A DNA stretch of 64,000 nucleotides, from the NCBI GenBank assembly GCA_028287035.1, contig JAQBQL010000099.1, positions 18,300 to 82,299 on the forward strand. Reading direction: 5' to 3'. The notes beneath the pieces were generated by a model. It was not told the DNA's origin and did not search any database. It saw nothing but the letters and a program-made list of their open reading frames with translations. A program made the position numbers and the translations under genes. The stretch is from Labilithrix sp. Its GTDB lineage: Bacteria > Myxococcota > Polyangia > Polyangiales > Polyangiaceae. Of this stretch, positions 34,431-43,171 are shown one piece after another (within the stretch, counting starts at the first letter, position 1; every line of letters begins with the position of its first letter).

Positions 34431-35135
34431 ATGCCCTCACGAGCCGCGACGCGCGCGTTCTTCCTCACGTCGGTCATCGCCCTGACCGCCGCGGCCGCAG
34501 GTGCTTGCGGCGGCGACTCGGGCGGGGCGGGGCCGCAGACTCCCGGCGGGCCCGCGGGCTCGGCCTCCGCCTCGGCCTCGGGCTCCGCCAGTGCCGCGTC
34601 GGGACCGGCTGCGCCCGCCGGCAGCGGCGTCGCCGTGACGCCGGGCGGGCCGACCGCTCCCGGCTCCCTCATGAAGTCGCCGGGCCCGAGCGCGTTCACC
34701 GAGGACCTGAAGAAGCTCGGCATCGATCCGCTGCGCCCGCCGCCGCTCGCGAAGCTCTCGCCGGACGTCATCCGCAAGCTGATGCCGACGTTCGCGAAGT
34801 CGCTCGGCGTGAAGTGCGAGGGCTGCCACGACGTGAACGACTTCAAGGCGCCCACGCCCGCGAAGAACGTGGCCGCCGGCATGTGGCAGCACTTCGTCGT
34901 CGAGCTGTCGCTCGCCTCGGGCGAGCCGCTCTATTGCGACTCCTGCCACGGCGGCAAGAAGGAGTTCCTCGACGCCCACGACAAGAAGGCGCTCGGGCAG
35001 TGGATGGACGCGAACTACGTCGCGAAGCTGAAGAGGTCCGACAAGAAGGACCACGGCTGCGAGACCTGCCACGGTGACCCCTTCAAGCCCGAGTTCCTGA
35101 AGGACTGGGCGGCGCGGCCCGCGACGGGAAAGTAG
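34431..35135 (+). CDS. Triheme c-type cytochrome lipoprotein
   Basis: 234 residues. The lipoprotein signal (FLTSVIALTAAAAGAC) puts the lipid on Cys27. An Ala/Ser/Gly/Pro-rich linker (28-85) follows. Three heme-binding motifs are present: CEGCH at 129-133, CDSCH at 169-173 and CETCH at 210-214. The part before the first heme (LSPDVIRKLMPTFAKSLGVK) resembles small cytochrome c domains of the photosynthetic reaction-centre-like or c554-type families. It would carry electrons in the periplasm, attached to a membrane. Enzyme partners are not encoded nearby; trxB two genes upstream works in the cytoplasm and is not a direct partner. Confidence 0.92.
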   Translation: MPSRAATRAFFLTSVIALTAAAAGACGGDSGGAGPQTPGGPAGSASASASGSASAASGPAAPAGSGVAVTPGGPTAPGSLMKSPGPSAFTEDLKKLGIDPLRPPPLAKLSPDVIRKLMPTFAKSLGVKCEGCHDVNDFKAPTPAKNVAAGMWQHFVVELSLASGEPLYCDSCHGGKKEFLDAHDKKALGQWMDANYVAKLKRSDKKDHGCETCHGDPFKPEFLKDWAARPATGK

Positions 35136-35163
35136 CGGGCAGAAGCCCATTTGCTACGCTTTG

Positions 35164-35192
35164 TTGACTCGGGTACGTGTGTTCAGTAGGCT
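35164..35192 (+). promoter_or_regulatory. Predicted lexA promoter
   Basis: TTGACT at 35164-35169, a 17-base spacer and TAGGCT at 35187-35192, then 7 bases to GTG 35200. The predicted start of transcription is at or next to the GTG, giving a leaderless lexA mRNA. A second box, TACGCT, is at 35155-35160 and could give a 33-base leader instead. The LexA palindrome overlaps the -10. Confidence 0.6.
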
Positions 35193-35196
35193 GAAC
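35181..35196 (+). promoter_or_regulatory. Predicted LexA operator (SOS box) in front of lexA
   Basis: GTTCAG TAGG CTGAAC is a perfect 6-4-6 palindrome, 4 bases before GTG 35200. GTTCAG-type half-sites have been reported for the Myxococcus xanthus lexA promoter, as I recall. Its overlap with the -10 and transcription start fits LexA repressing its own gene. Confidence 0.7.
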
Positions 35197-35199
35197 GCT

Positions 35200-35895
35200 G
35201 TGCAAGGGCTCACCGAACGTCAGCAGATGGTCCTCGATTTCATTCGGCAGTCCATCTCCGATCGCGGCTACCCGCCGACGCTCCGCGAGATTGGGTCGCG
35301 CATGGGGATCCGTTCGACGAACGGCGTCAACGATCACCTCCGCGCGCTCGAGCGTAAGGGCTACCTCACGCGCGAGGACATGAAGTCGCGTGCGCTCCGT
35401 CCCACGAGCGATGCCGACCGCGGCGTGGCGGGACATCTGACCAGTGGGCTGGACGCGGGCCCGCGCTCCGCGAGCAACGACTCGAGCCCCGTCGAGGACG
35501 ACGACATCGTCGAGGTGCAGGTGCTCGGCCGCGTCGCCGCCGGCCTGCCGCTCTTCGCCGAGGAGCACGTCATCGACACCGTCCGCGTCGATCGCGGTCT
35601 GCTGAAGGGCGGGCGCGAGGTGTTCGGCCTGCGCGTCCACGGCGACTCGATGATCGACGCCGGCATCCTCAACGGCGACTACATCTTCGTTCGCAAGCAG
35701 CTCACCGCGGCGCGCGGCGAGATCGTCGTCGCCCTCATCGGCGACGAGGCGACCGTGAAGTACTACTTCCCCGAGAAGGACTACGTGCGGTTCCAGCCGG
35801 CGAACAAGGCCATGGCGCCGATCCTCGTCCGCGCCGTCGACTTCAAGCCGACGATGCTCCTCGGCGTGGTCGTGGGCGTCTTCCGTCGTCTTTGA
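35200..35895 (+). CDS. lexA: SOS-response transcriptional repressor LexA
   Basis: 231 residues from GTG 35200 (upstream TTG 35161 in the same frame is rejected because operator and promoter lie between). The N-terminal winged helix has LTERQQMVLDFIRQSI and GYPPTLREIG and the recognition helix RSTNGVNDHLRALERKGY. The linker (about 70-105) is longer than in E. coli. The C-terminal S24 peptidase domain has the cleavage site Ala114-Gly115 (VAAG), Ser150 in GDSMID and Lys187 in ATVKYY, so self-cleavage with RecA should work. LexA represses DNA-damage genes. The operator in front predicts autoregulation. Confidence 0.96.
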   Translation: MQGLTERQQMVLDFIRQSISDRGYPPTLREIGSRMGIRSTNGVNDHLRALERKGYLTREDMKSRALRPTSDADRGVAGHLTSGLDAGPRSASNDSSPVEDDDIVEVQVLGRVAAGLPLFAEEHVIDTVRVDRGLLKGGREVFGLRVHGDSMIDAGILNGDYIFVRKQLTAARGEIVVALIGDEATVKYYFPEKDYVRFQPANKAMAPILVRAVDFKPTMLLGVVVGVFRRL

Positions 35896-35912
35896 GCTCG
35901 CGTGAGGCGCGC

Positions 35913-36224
35913 GTGAGCCTGCGCGCGGCGCTCGTCGTGCTCGCACTGGCCGTGTTGCCAGGTTGCGCGCACACGCGGTACCGGGCCGCGGTGAATGCCG
36001 CCCAGGAGCGGCTCGACGAGGCGACGACGGCAGGGGCGGCGACCGACGCACCCGCCGAGCTGCACCTCGCGCGGGCACGCCTGTTCAGGGCGCGGGCCGA
36101 GGGCGAGGACGGGAGCTACGGCGACGGGGCCGAGAGCGCCGAGGCCGCCGAGATTCACGCGCAGAAGGCGATCGACGAGGTTCGCGCCGCGAAGCGAGAC
36201 GGCCGGGGTGCAACGTCCGAGTGA
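35913..36224 (+). CDS. Small predicted lipoprotein
   Basis: 103 residues from GTG 35913, with lipobox LPGC at residues 15-18. TTG 35892, overlapping the lexA stop, is in frame and possible, but it would put extra charged residues before the signal. The mature part (AHTRYRAAVNAAQERLDEA, then ELHLARARLFRARAEGED) is a charged alpha-helical domain like the DUF4398 proteins found near OmpA-type lipoproteins in Gram-negative bacteria. It lies in the 17-base wake of lexA and may be cotranscribed. Confidence 0.7.
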   Translation: MSLRAALVVLALAVLPGCAHTRYRAAVNAAQERLDEATTAGAATDAPAELHLARARLFRARAEGEDGSYGDGAESAEAAEIHAQKAIDEVRAAKRDGRGATSE

Positions 36225-36268
36225 CTTTGTGACCCCACCGGAACGAAATCGGTGTAATCACCGGCGCC

Positions 36269-38002
36269 GTGAACATCCGGAAAGCGCTCGTCTGGCTCTC
36301 CTTCTCCTTCTCGCTGCTCCTTGCGGCCCCTGCGTTCGCGCAGAACGCCAAGGTGGAGGCCGCCGCGAAGGCGCTCCAGAAGAAGGCGATGGATGAGGAC
36401 TACCTCGCCACCGAGTTCACGAAGGGGCAGGACAAGCTCGAGAAGGCGCTCGCCCAGTGCGGCGCCGACAAGTGCTCGGCCGGCCTGCGCGCCCAGCTGC
36501 GCCGCGACCTCGGCGTCGTCCAGATCGGCGGGCAGCTCGACAAGGAGAAGGGCATCGGGAACCTCGTCGAGGCCCTGAAGCTCGATCCGGCGATCGCGCT
36601 CGACCCCGATCTCCGCACGAAGGATCTCGACGCGTCGTTCAACGAGGCGAAGAAGCGCGCGGGCGGCGGCGGCGGCGGCGGGAAGACCGCGCCGGCCACG
36701 TCGAGCGGCGGCCAGCCGACCGGCGACTTCGTCCACGAGCCCACCGAGATCCAGCAGATCCGGACGCCCATCCCGGTCTACGCCGAGTACTCGGGCGAGG
36801 AGACCCTCGTGAAGGTCATCGCCCGCTACAAGGGCTTCGGGATGACCGACTGGAAGGCCGTCGAGCTGAAGAAGACCGGCGAGAAGGGCTGGTCGGTCCT
36901 CCTCCCGTGCGCCGACGTCCAGCAGGGCACGACGCAGTACTACCTGCAGGGCTTCAACGCCGCGAACGACCCCGTCGCGGTCGGCGGTGACCGCAACAAC
37001 CCGTACAAGACGCGCGTGACGCGCGAGCCCGTCGCCGAGCCGCCGCATCTCCCCGGCCAGGCCGCTCCGACGCAGTGCGCGGACACGGGCGACTGCCCGC
37101 CGAACTTCCCCGGCTGCAAGAAGGGCGGCGCCTCGGCGACCGTCGGCCCCGAGCAGCTCACCGGCAAGGACGGCGGCGAGTTCTGCGAAGAGGACTCCGA
37201 GTGCAAGAGCAAGGAGTGCTCGAACAGCAAGTGCACCGAGCCCCCGACCTCGAGCGGGCCGTACAAGAAGCTGTGGGTCGGCCTCGCGGTCGGTCTCGAC
37301 GTCCACTTCCTGCCCAGCGCGAACGACGTCTGCAAGCTGAACCCGTCGAACGGCGCCAACCCGCTCACCCCGACGAACGACAGCAACTACTACTGCGTCC
37401 AGAGCGACGGCGCGGACTACCCGTACCGTCCCGTGAGCGCCGCGGACGCTGCGAACGGCCGCGGACCGGAGAACACGAACCTCGTTCCCGGCCAGTCCGA
37501 CAAGGTCTCGGGCGGCACCGCGATCGGCAACATCCGCATCATGCTGAGCGCCGACTACGCGGTGACCTCGAGCATCCTCGTCGGCGCGCGGCTCGGGCTC
37601 GCGCTCAACACGTATCCCGGCCAGGCGGCCAGCGACGATGGCAAGAAGTTCCCGCCGCTCCACGCCGAGGTGCGCGGCACGTTCCTCCTGAAGAAGGACG
37701 CCCTCATGCAGTCCTGGGCGCCGTACGTGATGGTGGCCGCGGGCCTCGCCACGTTCGACGCTTCGGTCAAGGTGAACGTCGTCGAGCGACCGGGCGGGGT
37801 CCCCACCGGTAGCCCGGCCGTCGCCAAGAACGTCGACGCCTGGCACATCGCCGGCCCCGGCTTCTTCTCGACGGGTGGCGGTGTCCGCGTCGCCATCGGG
37901 CAACGCGCCGCGTTCATGGGCGGCCTCCGCCTGAACCTGGCCATCGGCAATGCCACGGCGTTCTCGGTCGGCCCGGAAGTCGGCATGCAGATCGGGTTCT
38001 AG
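36269..38002 (+). CDS. Large secreted protein with C-terminal beta-barrel-like domain
   Basis: 577 residues from GTG 36269, with a signal peptide ending PAFAQ. The N-terminal 140 residues are helical and TPR-like (QKKAMDEDYLATEFTKGQDK). A Gly-rich spacer (GGGGGGG) follows, then a beta domain (about 165-260) with PIPVYAEYSGEETLVKVIA, a Cys-rich short segment (CADTGDCPPNFPGCKKGG and CEEDSECKSKECSNSKC), and a C-terminal part that reads as an outer-membrane beta barrel (LGLAL, VRGTFLLK, VGPEVGMQIGF). Proteins of this order are frequent in Polyangiales and unnamed. The last residue Phe fits barrel insertion. The role is unknown. Confidence 0.75.
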   Translation: MNIRKALVWLSFSFSLLLAAPAFAQNAKVEAAAKALQKKAMDEDYLATEFTKGQDKLEKALAQCGADKCSAGLRAQLRRDLGVVQIGGQLDKEKGIGNLVEALKLDPAIALDPDLRTKDLDASFNEAKKRAGGGGGGGKTAPATSSGGQPTGDFVHEPTEIQQIRTPIPVYAEYSGEETLVKVIARYKGFGMTDWKAVELKKTGEKGWSVLLPCADVQQGTTQYYLQGFNAANDPVAVGGDRNNPYKTRVTREPVAEPPHLPGQAAPTQCADTGDCPPNFPGCKKGGASATVGPEQLTGKDGGEFCEEDSECKSKECSNSKCTEPPTSSGPYKKLWVGLAVGLDVHFLPSANDVCKLNPSNGANPLTPTNDSNYYCVQSDGADYPYRPVSAADAANGRGPENTNLVPGQSDKVSGGTAIGNIRIMLSADYAVTSSILVGARLGLALNTYPGQAASDDGKKFPPLHAEVRGTFLLKKDALMQSWAPYVMVAAGLATFDASVKVNVVERPGGVPTGSPAVAKNVDAWHIAGPGFFSTGGGVRVAIGQRAAFMGGLRLNLAIGNATAFSVGPEVGMQIGF

Positions 38003-38052
38003 CCAGATCCGCTCCGGGCCCCGGGGCGGCGTAGACTGGTGGTCAGGGACGC

Positions 38053-40833
38053 TTGACCGAACCGCTTCAGATCGGACGCTACGTCCTCCACGGGGAGATC
38101 GCGTCGGGAGGAATGGCGACCGTGCACTACGGTCGCCTCGTCGGAGCCGCGGGCTTCGCGAAGACGGTCGCCATCAAGCGGCTGCACCGTCACCTCGCGA
38201 ACAACGACGCCTTCCGCGGAATGATCCTCGAGGAGGGACGCCTCGCGGCGCGCGTCCGGCACCCCAACGTCGTCCCGCCGCTCGACGTCCTCGCCGAGGG
38301 CGGCGAGCTGCTGCTCGTCATGGAGTACGTGCACGGCGAGTCGCTCTCGCGCCTGCTGCGTGCGTCCTCGCAGGGCGGTGAGCGCATCCCGCTCGCCATC
38401 GCGTGCGCCATCCTGTCCAACGTGCTCCACGGCCTGCACGCCGCGCACGAGGCGCGCGACGAGGCGGGCAACGCCCTCGACATCGTCCATCGTGACGTGT
38501 CCCCGCAGAACGTCATCGTCGGCACCGACGGCATCGCGCGCGTCATCGATTTCGGGATCGCGAAGGCCGCCACGTCCGAGGGGATGACGAGCATCGGCAC
38601 GATCAAGGGCAAGGTGCCGTACCTCTCGCCCGAGCAGCTCGAGGGCGAGCCGGCGACGCGGCAGACGGACGTGTACGCCGCGTCCGTCGTGTTCTGGGAG
38701 CTGCTCACCGGGCGGCGCCTCTTCGAGGGCGCGGACGACGCCGAGACGCTCCGCAAGATCCTCATGATGAACGTGAAGCCTCCGAGCGCGTTCAACGAGC
38801 TCGTGCCGCAGGCGATCGACGACGTCGTGCTGAAGGGCCTCGCGCGCGACCGGCGGGAGCGCTGGGCGACGGCGCGTGAGATGACCGTCGCCCTCGAGGA
38901 GGCGATGCACCTCGCGACCAGCACCGTGGTCGGAGCATGGGCCGAGCGGCTCGCCGCCGGCACCCTCGCCGAGCGTGCCGCGCACATCAAGGAGGTCGAG
39001 GCGGCGCCGCCGAGCAACCCGCGCGCGTCGCACCCGTTCGGCCTCGGGCCCGCCGAGGGACACGTCGTCCCGCCGCCGCCTGCGCCCGGTCAGTCACGAC
39101 GCATCACGCTTCCGCCCGGGTCCGGCCGCGCGCCGGGGCCGCCCTCGTCGCGGAAGGCGCCGCCGGTGCCGCAACCCAGCGTGCGGCTGTCGTCGCCGCC
39201 GGTGCGCCCGCCGATGCCTTCGATGCAGGCGATCGAGCAGCGGACCGTCATCTACGAGCCGCCCCCCATGCCGGAGCCCGAGTTCGTGGAGGGCGTGAAG
39301 CCGATCGCGGCGCCGCCGTCCGGACGCGGGACGCCGCTCCCCGGCACGTCGCCGCCCTCGATCGGACCTTCGTCGCGCCCATCGTCGCGCCCGCTGCCGC
39401 CTGCCGCCGGAGCGCTCCGCAAGCCCGAGCTCGAGATCCCGAACGTCGCGTGGCTCCCGGTGACGACACCGGAGATGCACAAGACGACGCTGGCCGGCGC
39501 GTTCAAGCGGTTCCTGCGCTACCTCGCGGCGTTCCTCGTGCTCATGTTGATCGTCGGCTACATGTTCGCGCCGGCACTGACCCGCGCGTTCATCGTCACG
39601 CGCGCCGAGTCGCGCGGCGTGAAGGTCACGATCGAGCGCGTCGACGTCTCCCTGAAGGAGATCCGCCTCTTCGACGTGAAGGCCGAGTCGCTCGAGGTGC
39701 CGGGCGCGAGCCTGCGCGCCGGGACGTTCGTGGTCGGCCTGCGGTGGCTCGTCCCGGACCGCATCACGGTGGACGACGCGGAGCTCTCGCTCGACGGGCC
39801 GTTCGGGGTGCTCGGCCGCCGGTTCGAGACCTTCAAGATGCACCACCCCGGCGTCTTCGCCGAGGCGACGGGAGGCATGCGCCGCATCGACGTCACCTCG
39901 GGCCGCATCGACTGGCACAACGTGGTGGGGGAGGGGACGAGCGCGCTCGTCGAGAACATCACGCTCGAGGTCGCGAAGATCGGGGTGCGTTCCCTCGGCG
40001 ACGACTACCACCTCACCGCGCCGCTCTTCACGATGCGCATCGCCGATGCGCCCGCGGGTCCGTGGCAGCTCGATCTCGACCGCCAGGGCATCCTGGCGCG
40101 CTCCATCGTCCGCTTCGATCCGTCGGGCAGCTACCCGGCGTCGGTGACCCGCACCGCCGCCGACGACGGGTCCCAGTCGCTCTCGTTCTCCGTGCCTCCC
40201 ACGTCGCTCCGCGACCTGCATTTGCCGCCCGCCTTCCTCGGGGCGATGGTGAGCGACCGCACGCGCCTCGAGGCGCACGGGGAGATCTCGATCGTCGCCA
40301 TGAGCGGCGCAGCAGCGATGCCGGCGCCCGCCACGCTCGACCCGATGGACGCAGGCGCGCGCGGCGCGCGGTCCGGTGACGCGGGCGCGCCGGCGGCCGC
40401 GCTCGTGACCACCTCGCGCGCGGTCTCGGGGCACGTCACGCTGGCCGCCGGCAGCTTGCCGGTCTTCCCGAACGGCTCGCTCGTCGACCTCTCGCTCGAC
40501 CTGCCCATCGACGGCGACGCGGCCCGCCCCATCCCGCTCGCGGCGATGCTCGCGGTCGCGCCCGCCGACCCGACCGGCGGCGCGAGCACCGCAACGACGG
40601 CCGCCGCGCTCGCGGGGACGCTCGACATGACCGGCGGCGCCCCGCACGTGGTGCTCGCGGGGAAGACGGGCGCCATCGCGTGCGCGACGTCCATGAAGGG
40701 CGACAAGCCGGAGAAGGGCGGGGCGCCCTCGTACACCGCGGTCGCCGCCGCGATCGACGCCGTGCTCGACGACTACCCGGGCGCCAAGGTGTCGTTCAAG
40801 CCGATGGCGTCCTGCGCGCCCAAGCTGCGTTGA
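38053..40833 (+). CDS. Ser/Thr protein kinase fused to a membrane-anchored AsmA-like domain
   Basis: 926 residues from TTG 38053; a TAGACT box lies 15 bases upstream. The kinase domain (about 10-285) has ASGGMATVHYGRL, VAIKRLH, VHRDVSPQN and VIDFGIAK, with GKVPYLSPEQL in the activation segment, so it is probably active. Residues 300-475 are Pro/Ser-rich. A single transmembrane helix (about 484-508, FLRYLAAFLVLMLIVGYMF) is followed by a 400-residue extracytoplasmic part: VKVTIERVDVSLKEIRLFDV, SLRAGTFVVGLRWL and LEVAKIGVRS resemble the DUF748/AsmA repeat-type envelope lipid-transfer proteins. A kinase joined to an AsmA-like sensor is unusual. The frame is continuous, with no sign of a frameshift. 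Confidence 0.85.
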   Translation: MTEPLQIGRYVLHGEIASGGMATVHYGRLVGAAGFAKTVAIKRLHRHLANNDAFRGMILEEGRLAARVRHPNVVPPLDVLAEGGELLLVMEYVHGESLSRLLRASSQGGERIPLAIACAILSNVLHGLHAAHEARDEAGNALDIVHRDVSPQNVIVGTDGIARVIDFGIAKAATSEGMTSIGTIKGKVPYLSPEQLEGEPATRQTDVYAASVVFWELLTGRRLFEGADDAETLRKILMMNVKPPSAFNELVPQAIDDVVLKGLARDRRERWATAREMTVALEEAMHLATSTVVGAWAERLAAGTLAERAAHIKEVEAAPPSNPRASHPFGLGPAEGHVVPPPPAPGQSRRITLPPGSGRAPGPPSSRKAPPVPQPSVRLSSPPVRPPMPSMQAIEQRTVIYEPPPMPEPEFVEGVKPIAAPPSGRGTPLPGTSPPSIGPSSRPSSRPLPPAAGALRKPELEIPNVAWLPVTTPEMHKTTLAGAFKRFLRYLAAFLVLMLIVGYMFAPALTRAFIVTRAESRGVKVTIERVDVSLKEIRLFDVKAESLEVPGASLRAGTFVVGLRWLVPDRITVDDAELSLDGPFGVLGRRFETFKMHHPGVFAEATGGMRRIDVTSGRIDWHNVVGEGTSALVENITLEVAKIGVRSLGDDYHLTAPLFTMRIADAPAGPWQLDLDRQGILARSIVRFDPSGSYPASVTRTAADDGSQSLSFSVPPTSLRDLHLPPAFLGAMVSDRTRLEAHGEISIVAMSGAAAMPAPATLDPMDAGARGARSGDAGAPAAALVTTSRAVSGHVTLAAGSLPVFPNGSLVDLSLDLPIDGDAARPIPLAAMLAVAPADPTGGASTATTAAALAGTLDMTGGAPHVVLAGKTGAIACATSMKGDKPEKGGAPSYTAVAAAIDAVLDDYPGAKVSFKPMASCAPKLR

Positions 40834-40836
40834 CCG

Positions 40837-42060
40837 ATGCCGCGCCTGTCCGCCACCTCCGCCCGCATCAAGCCTCCGGTCTTCGCCGACCTGCAGGTCC
40901 GCATCGAGCAGGCCGAGGCCCGCGGCATCCAGCTCGTGCCCCTGCACATCGGCGACACCTGGCTCGCGCCGCCGGCCGCCGCGCAGCAGGTCCTCGCCGA
41001 CCTCGACGCCGCGGATCCCGCCCTCTATCGCTACGGGGCCACCGCCGGGGATCCCGCGCTGCGCCGGGCGCTCGCCGACCTCGTGCGCGCGTACGGGCTC
41101 GACGTCGACCCGAAGGACGAGGTGCTCATCGGCAACGGCGGCACGCACGCGCTCTTCTGCGCGGCGCGCGTCGTGCTCGACCAGGGCGACGAGGTGCTGA
41201 TGGCGGCGCCGCGGTGGCCGCTCGCCGGCGGCGTCTTCACGTCGTGCGGCGCGGTGACGATCGACGTCCCGATCACGCAGCGCCTCTACGAGGATCCTTC
41301 GCTGGACGCCGGCGCGCTGTTCGCGGAGCACGTCACCGCGCGCACGAAGGCGCTCTACGTCATCTCCCCCAACAACCCGGACGGGAAGGTCCTGTCGCGA
41401 CGCGACCTCGAGAGCATCGCGGCGCTCGCGCAGGAGCGTGATCTCTGGGTGTTCTCGGACGAGGTGTACGCCGGCATCGTCTTCGACCGGGAGCATCTCT
41501 CCATCGCGACGCTGCCCGGCATGCGTGAGCGCACCGTCGTCCTCCACTCGATGTCGAAGAGCCACGCGCTCGCCGGATGCCGCGTCGGCGCCGCGTTCGG
41601 GCCCGCCTCGCTCATCGCCCCGGCACGTCGGGTGGCCGTGCACACGAGCTTCAACGTCGCCGTGGTGATGCAGGCCGCGGCGCTGGCCGCGCTCTCCGAC
41701 GTCACGTTCGGGGCGCGGGCGAAGGCGGCGTATCGCGAGGGCCGGGACCGCGCGATGGCGGCGCTCGCCGGAGCGCGGGGCGTGCGCGTCCACCAGGCGG
41801 AGGGCGGCACCTTCCTCTTCCTCGACTTCGCGGCGGCCTTCGCCGAGCTCGATCCTGCCGCGTGCGGGGAGAGGCCGCTCCTCGCGCTCCTCGAGCGCGC
41901 CGTCGACCGCGGCGTGCTGCTCGCCCCCGGTGACGCGTTCGGGACGGGCTTCGACACGTGCGCGCGCCTCTGCACCATCGCGGTGCCGCCCGAGCAGGTC
42001 GCAGTCGGCGTCGGGCGCCTTCGTGACGCCCTCGACGCGATGCGGCGCGGCGAGCCCTGA
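40837..42060 (+). CDS. PLP-dependent aminotransferase, class I/II
   Basis: 407 residues. PLP fold-type I features: LYRYGATAGDPALRRALAD, GNGGTHALFCAARVVLDQGD, YVISPNNPDGKVLSRRDLE, FSDEVYAGIVFDREH, and the PLP-Lys in HSMSKSHALAGCRVGAAFG. This combination is typical of aspartate/alanine/aromatic aminotransferases of the AspC-like subgroup I-gamma. The exact substrate cannot be fixed. It starts 3 bases after the kinase-AsmA gene and is likely cotranscribed with it, which is unexpected for a metabolic enzyme. Confidence 0.9.
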   Translation: MPRLSATSARIKPPVFADLQVRIEQAEARGIQLVPLHIGDTWLAPPAAAQQVLADLDAADPALYRYGATAGDPALRRALADLVRAYGLDVDPKDEVLIGNGGTHALFCAARVVLDQGDEVLMAAPRWPLAGGVFTSCGAVTIDVPITQRLYEDPSLDAGALFAEHVTARTKALYVISPNNPDGKVLSRRDLESIAALAQERDLWVFSDEVYAGIVFDREHLSIATLPGMRERTVVLHSMSKSHALAGCRVGAAFGPASLIAPARRVAVHTSFNVAVVMQAAALAALSDVTFGARAKAAYREGRDRAMAALAGARGVRVHQAEGGTFLFLDFAAAFAELDPAACGERPLLALLERAVDRGVLLAPGDAFGTGFDTCARLCTIAVPPEQVAVGVGRLRDALDAMRRGEP

Positions 42061-42139
42061 GCCTCGCGCCATTCGCGTGAGCGAGGGGTGATCTCGTTTG
42101 CGCTTGACCCCTGCGGCGTCCGCTGCGAGGTCCGAGCGC

Positions 42140-43171
42140 ATGGGGGCGAACCTGCTCGAAACGCGCAACTTCCTGCTCACCACCGTCCGCGCCGCGGCGT
42201 GGGCCTGCGCCGGCATCGCCACCGTTGCGGGGTGCTCGATGGGCAGCGCCGACGGGTCACGCGAGGCCACCGCGACGTCGGCGCAGCCGCTCGCGTCGAC
42301 GCGGAGCCGGCTCGTTCCGTGGGGCGACGGCGCGCAGGCGCTCGGCCTCCGTCCCGCCCTCGCCGAGCGCGCCGCCTTCGGGGTGCCCGCGATCGCGGTG
42401 GCGCCCGGCGGCGAGGTGCTGGTGCTCGACGCGGTGAAGCAGCGCGTCGTTCGGCTCGGCAGCGACGCGCTCACGTCCGTCGCCAGCGTTCCCCTCGACG
42501 CCGACGATCTCGCGGTGGCCGGGGACGGCGCGCTCGCCGTTCATCGGCAGATGAGCCCGCACGTCGTCGTGCTCTCACCGGCCGGCGAGCGGCTCGGTGA
42601 CGTGGACGCCACCGCGGCGGGCGACGTCGACTCGATCGTGCTCGGCCCGTCGCGCCGGGTCGTCGCCCGCAGTGCGTACCAGGAGACGTTCCAGCTGGGC
42701 AGCCCGTCGCTCCCGCAGCTACCCGCCGCGACGCTGCGCACCCGCCGCGTCGGCGCCGAGCTCCTCGCGAACGGCGACGGCCTCGTCACCGTCGTGAAGG
42801 ACGGGGTCGCCGAGCTACGTGTCGTCGCCCAGGCGACCGAAGACGCCCACGCCGAGGTCCGCGCGGTCTGGCCGCTCGGCGCCGCGTCGTCGGCACATCT
42901 CGTCGGCGTCACCGGCCTCGTCGCGTGCCTGCGCCTCGAGCACGTGACGCAGGCGCCGGCGAACGGGGCGCTCGACGTGAGCCGCGAGGCGGTGTGCCTG
43001 GACGTCGCCTCGGGCGTCACGTTGCTCCGCGCCGCGCTCGCTCCGCCGGGCCTCTACGTGCCGCGCCGCGAGCTTGCGTTTGCGCGCGGCGTGCTCGCCT
43101 ATGCGCATCCGGAGCCCGAGGGGCTACGCATCACCACCTGGGCGGTGACGCGTGAAGGAGGTGCGCGATGA
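42140..43171 (+). CDS. Predicted lipoprotein with beta-propeller-like body
   Basis: 343 residues from ATG 42140 (the frame is open upstream to a TTG at 42098). The lipobox is ATVAGC, lipid Cys at about residue 32. The mature chain is beta-rich with repeated short motifs (VLVLDAVKQRVVRLGSDAL, DLAVAGDGALAVHRQM), suggesting an NHL/Kelch-like propeller, but I cannot name a family. The ATGA overlap with the next gene couples it to the NlpC/P60-like secreted protein; together they may form an envelope-located pair. Confidence 0.7.
   Translation: MGANLLETRNFLLTTVRAAAWACAGIATVAGCSMGSADGSREATATSAQPLASTRSRLVPWGDGAQALGLRPALAERAAFGVPAIAVAPGGEVLVLDAVKQRVVRLGSDALTSVASVPLDADDLAVAGDGALAVHRQMSPHVVVLSPAGERLGDVDATAAGDVDSIVLGPSRRVVARSAYQETFQLGSPSLPQLPAATLRTRRVGAELLANGDGLVTVVKDGVAELRVVAQATEDAHAEVRAVWPLGAASSAHLVGVTGLVACLRLEHVTQAPANGALDVSREAVCLDVASGVTLLRAALAPPGLYVPRRELAFARGVLAYAHPEPEGLRITTWAVTREGGAR

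Noticed and set aside
35161..35199. Longer LexA starting at TTG 35161
   Set aside because: It would place the operator and -10 inside the coding region; LexA similarity begins at LTERQQ.
39094..42474. 1126-residue open frame on the minus strand
   Set aside because: Antisense to the kinase-AsmA and aminotransferase genes; Arg/His/Gly-biased with no recognisable fold.
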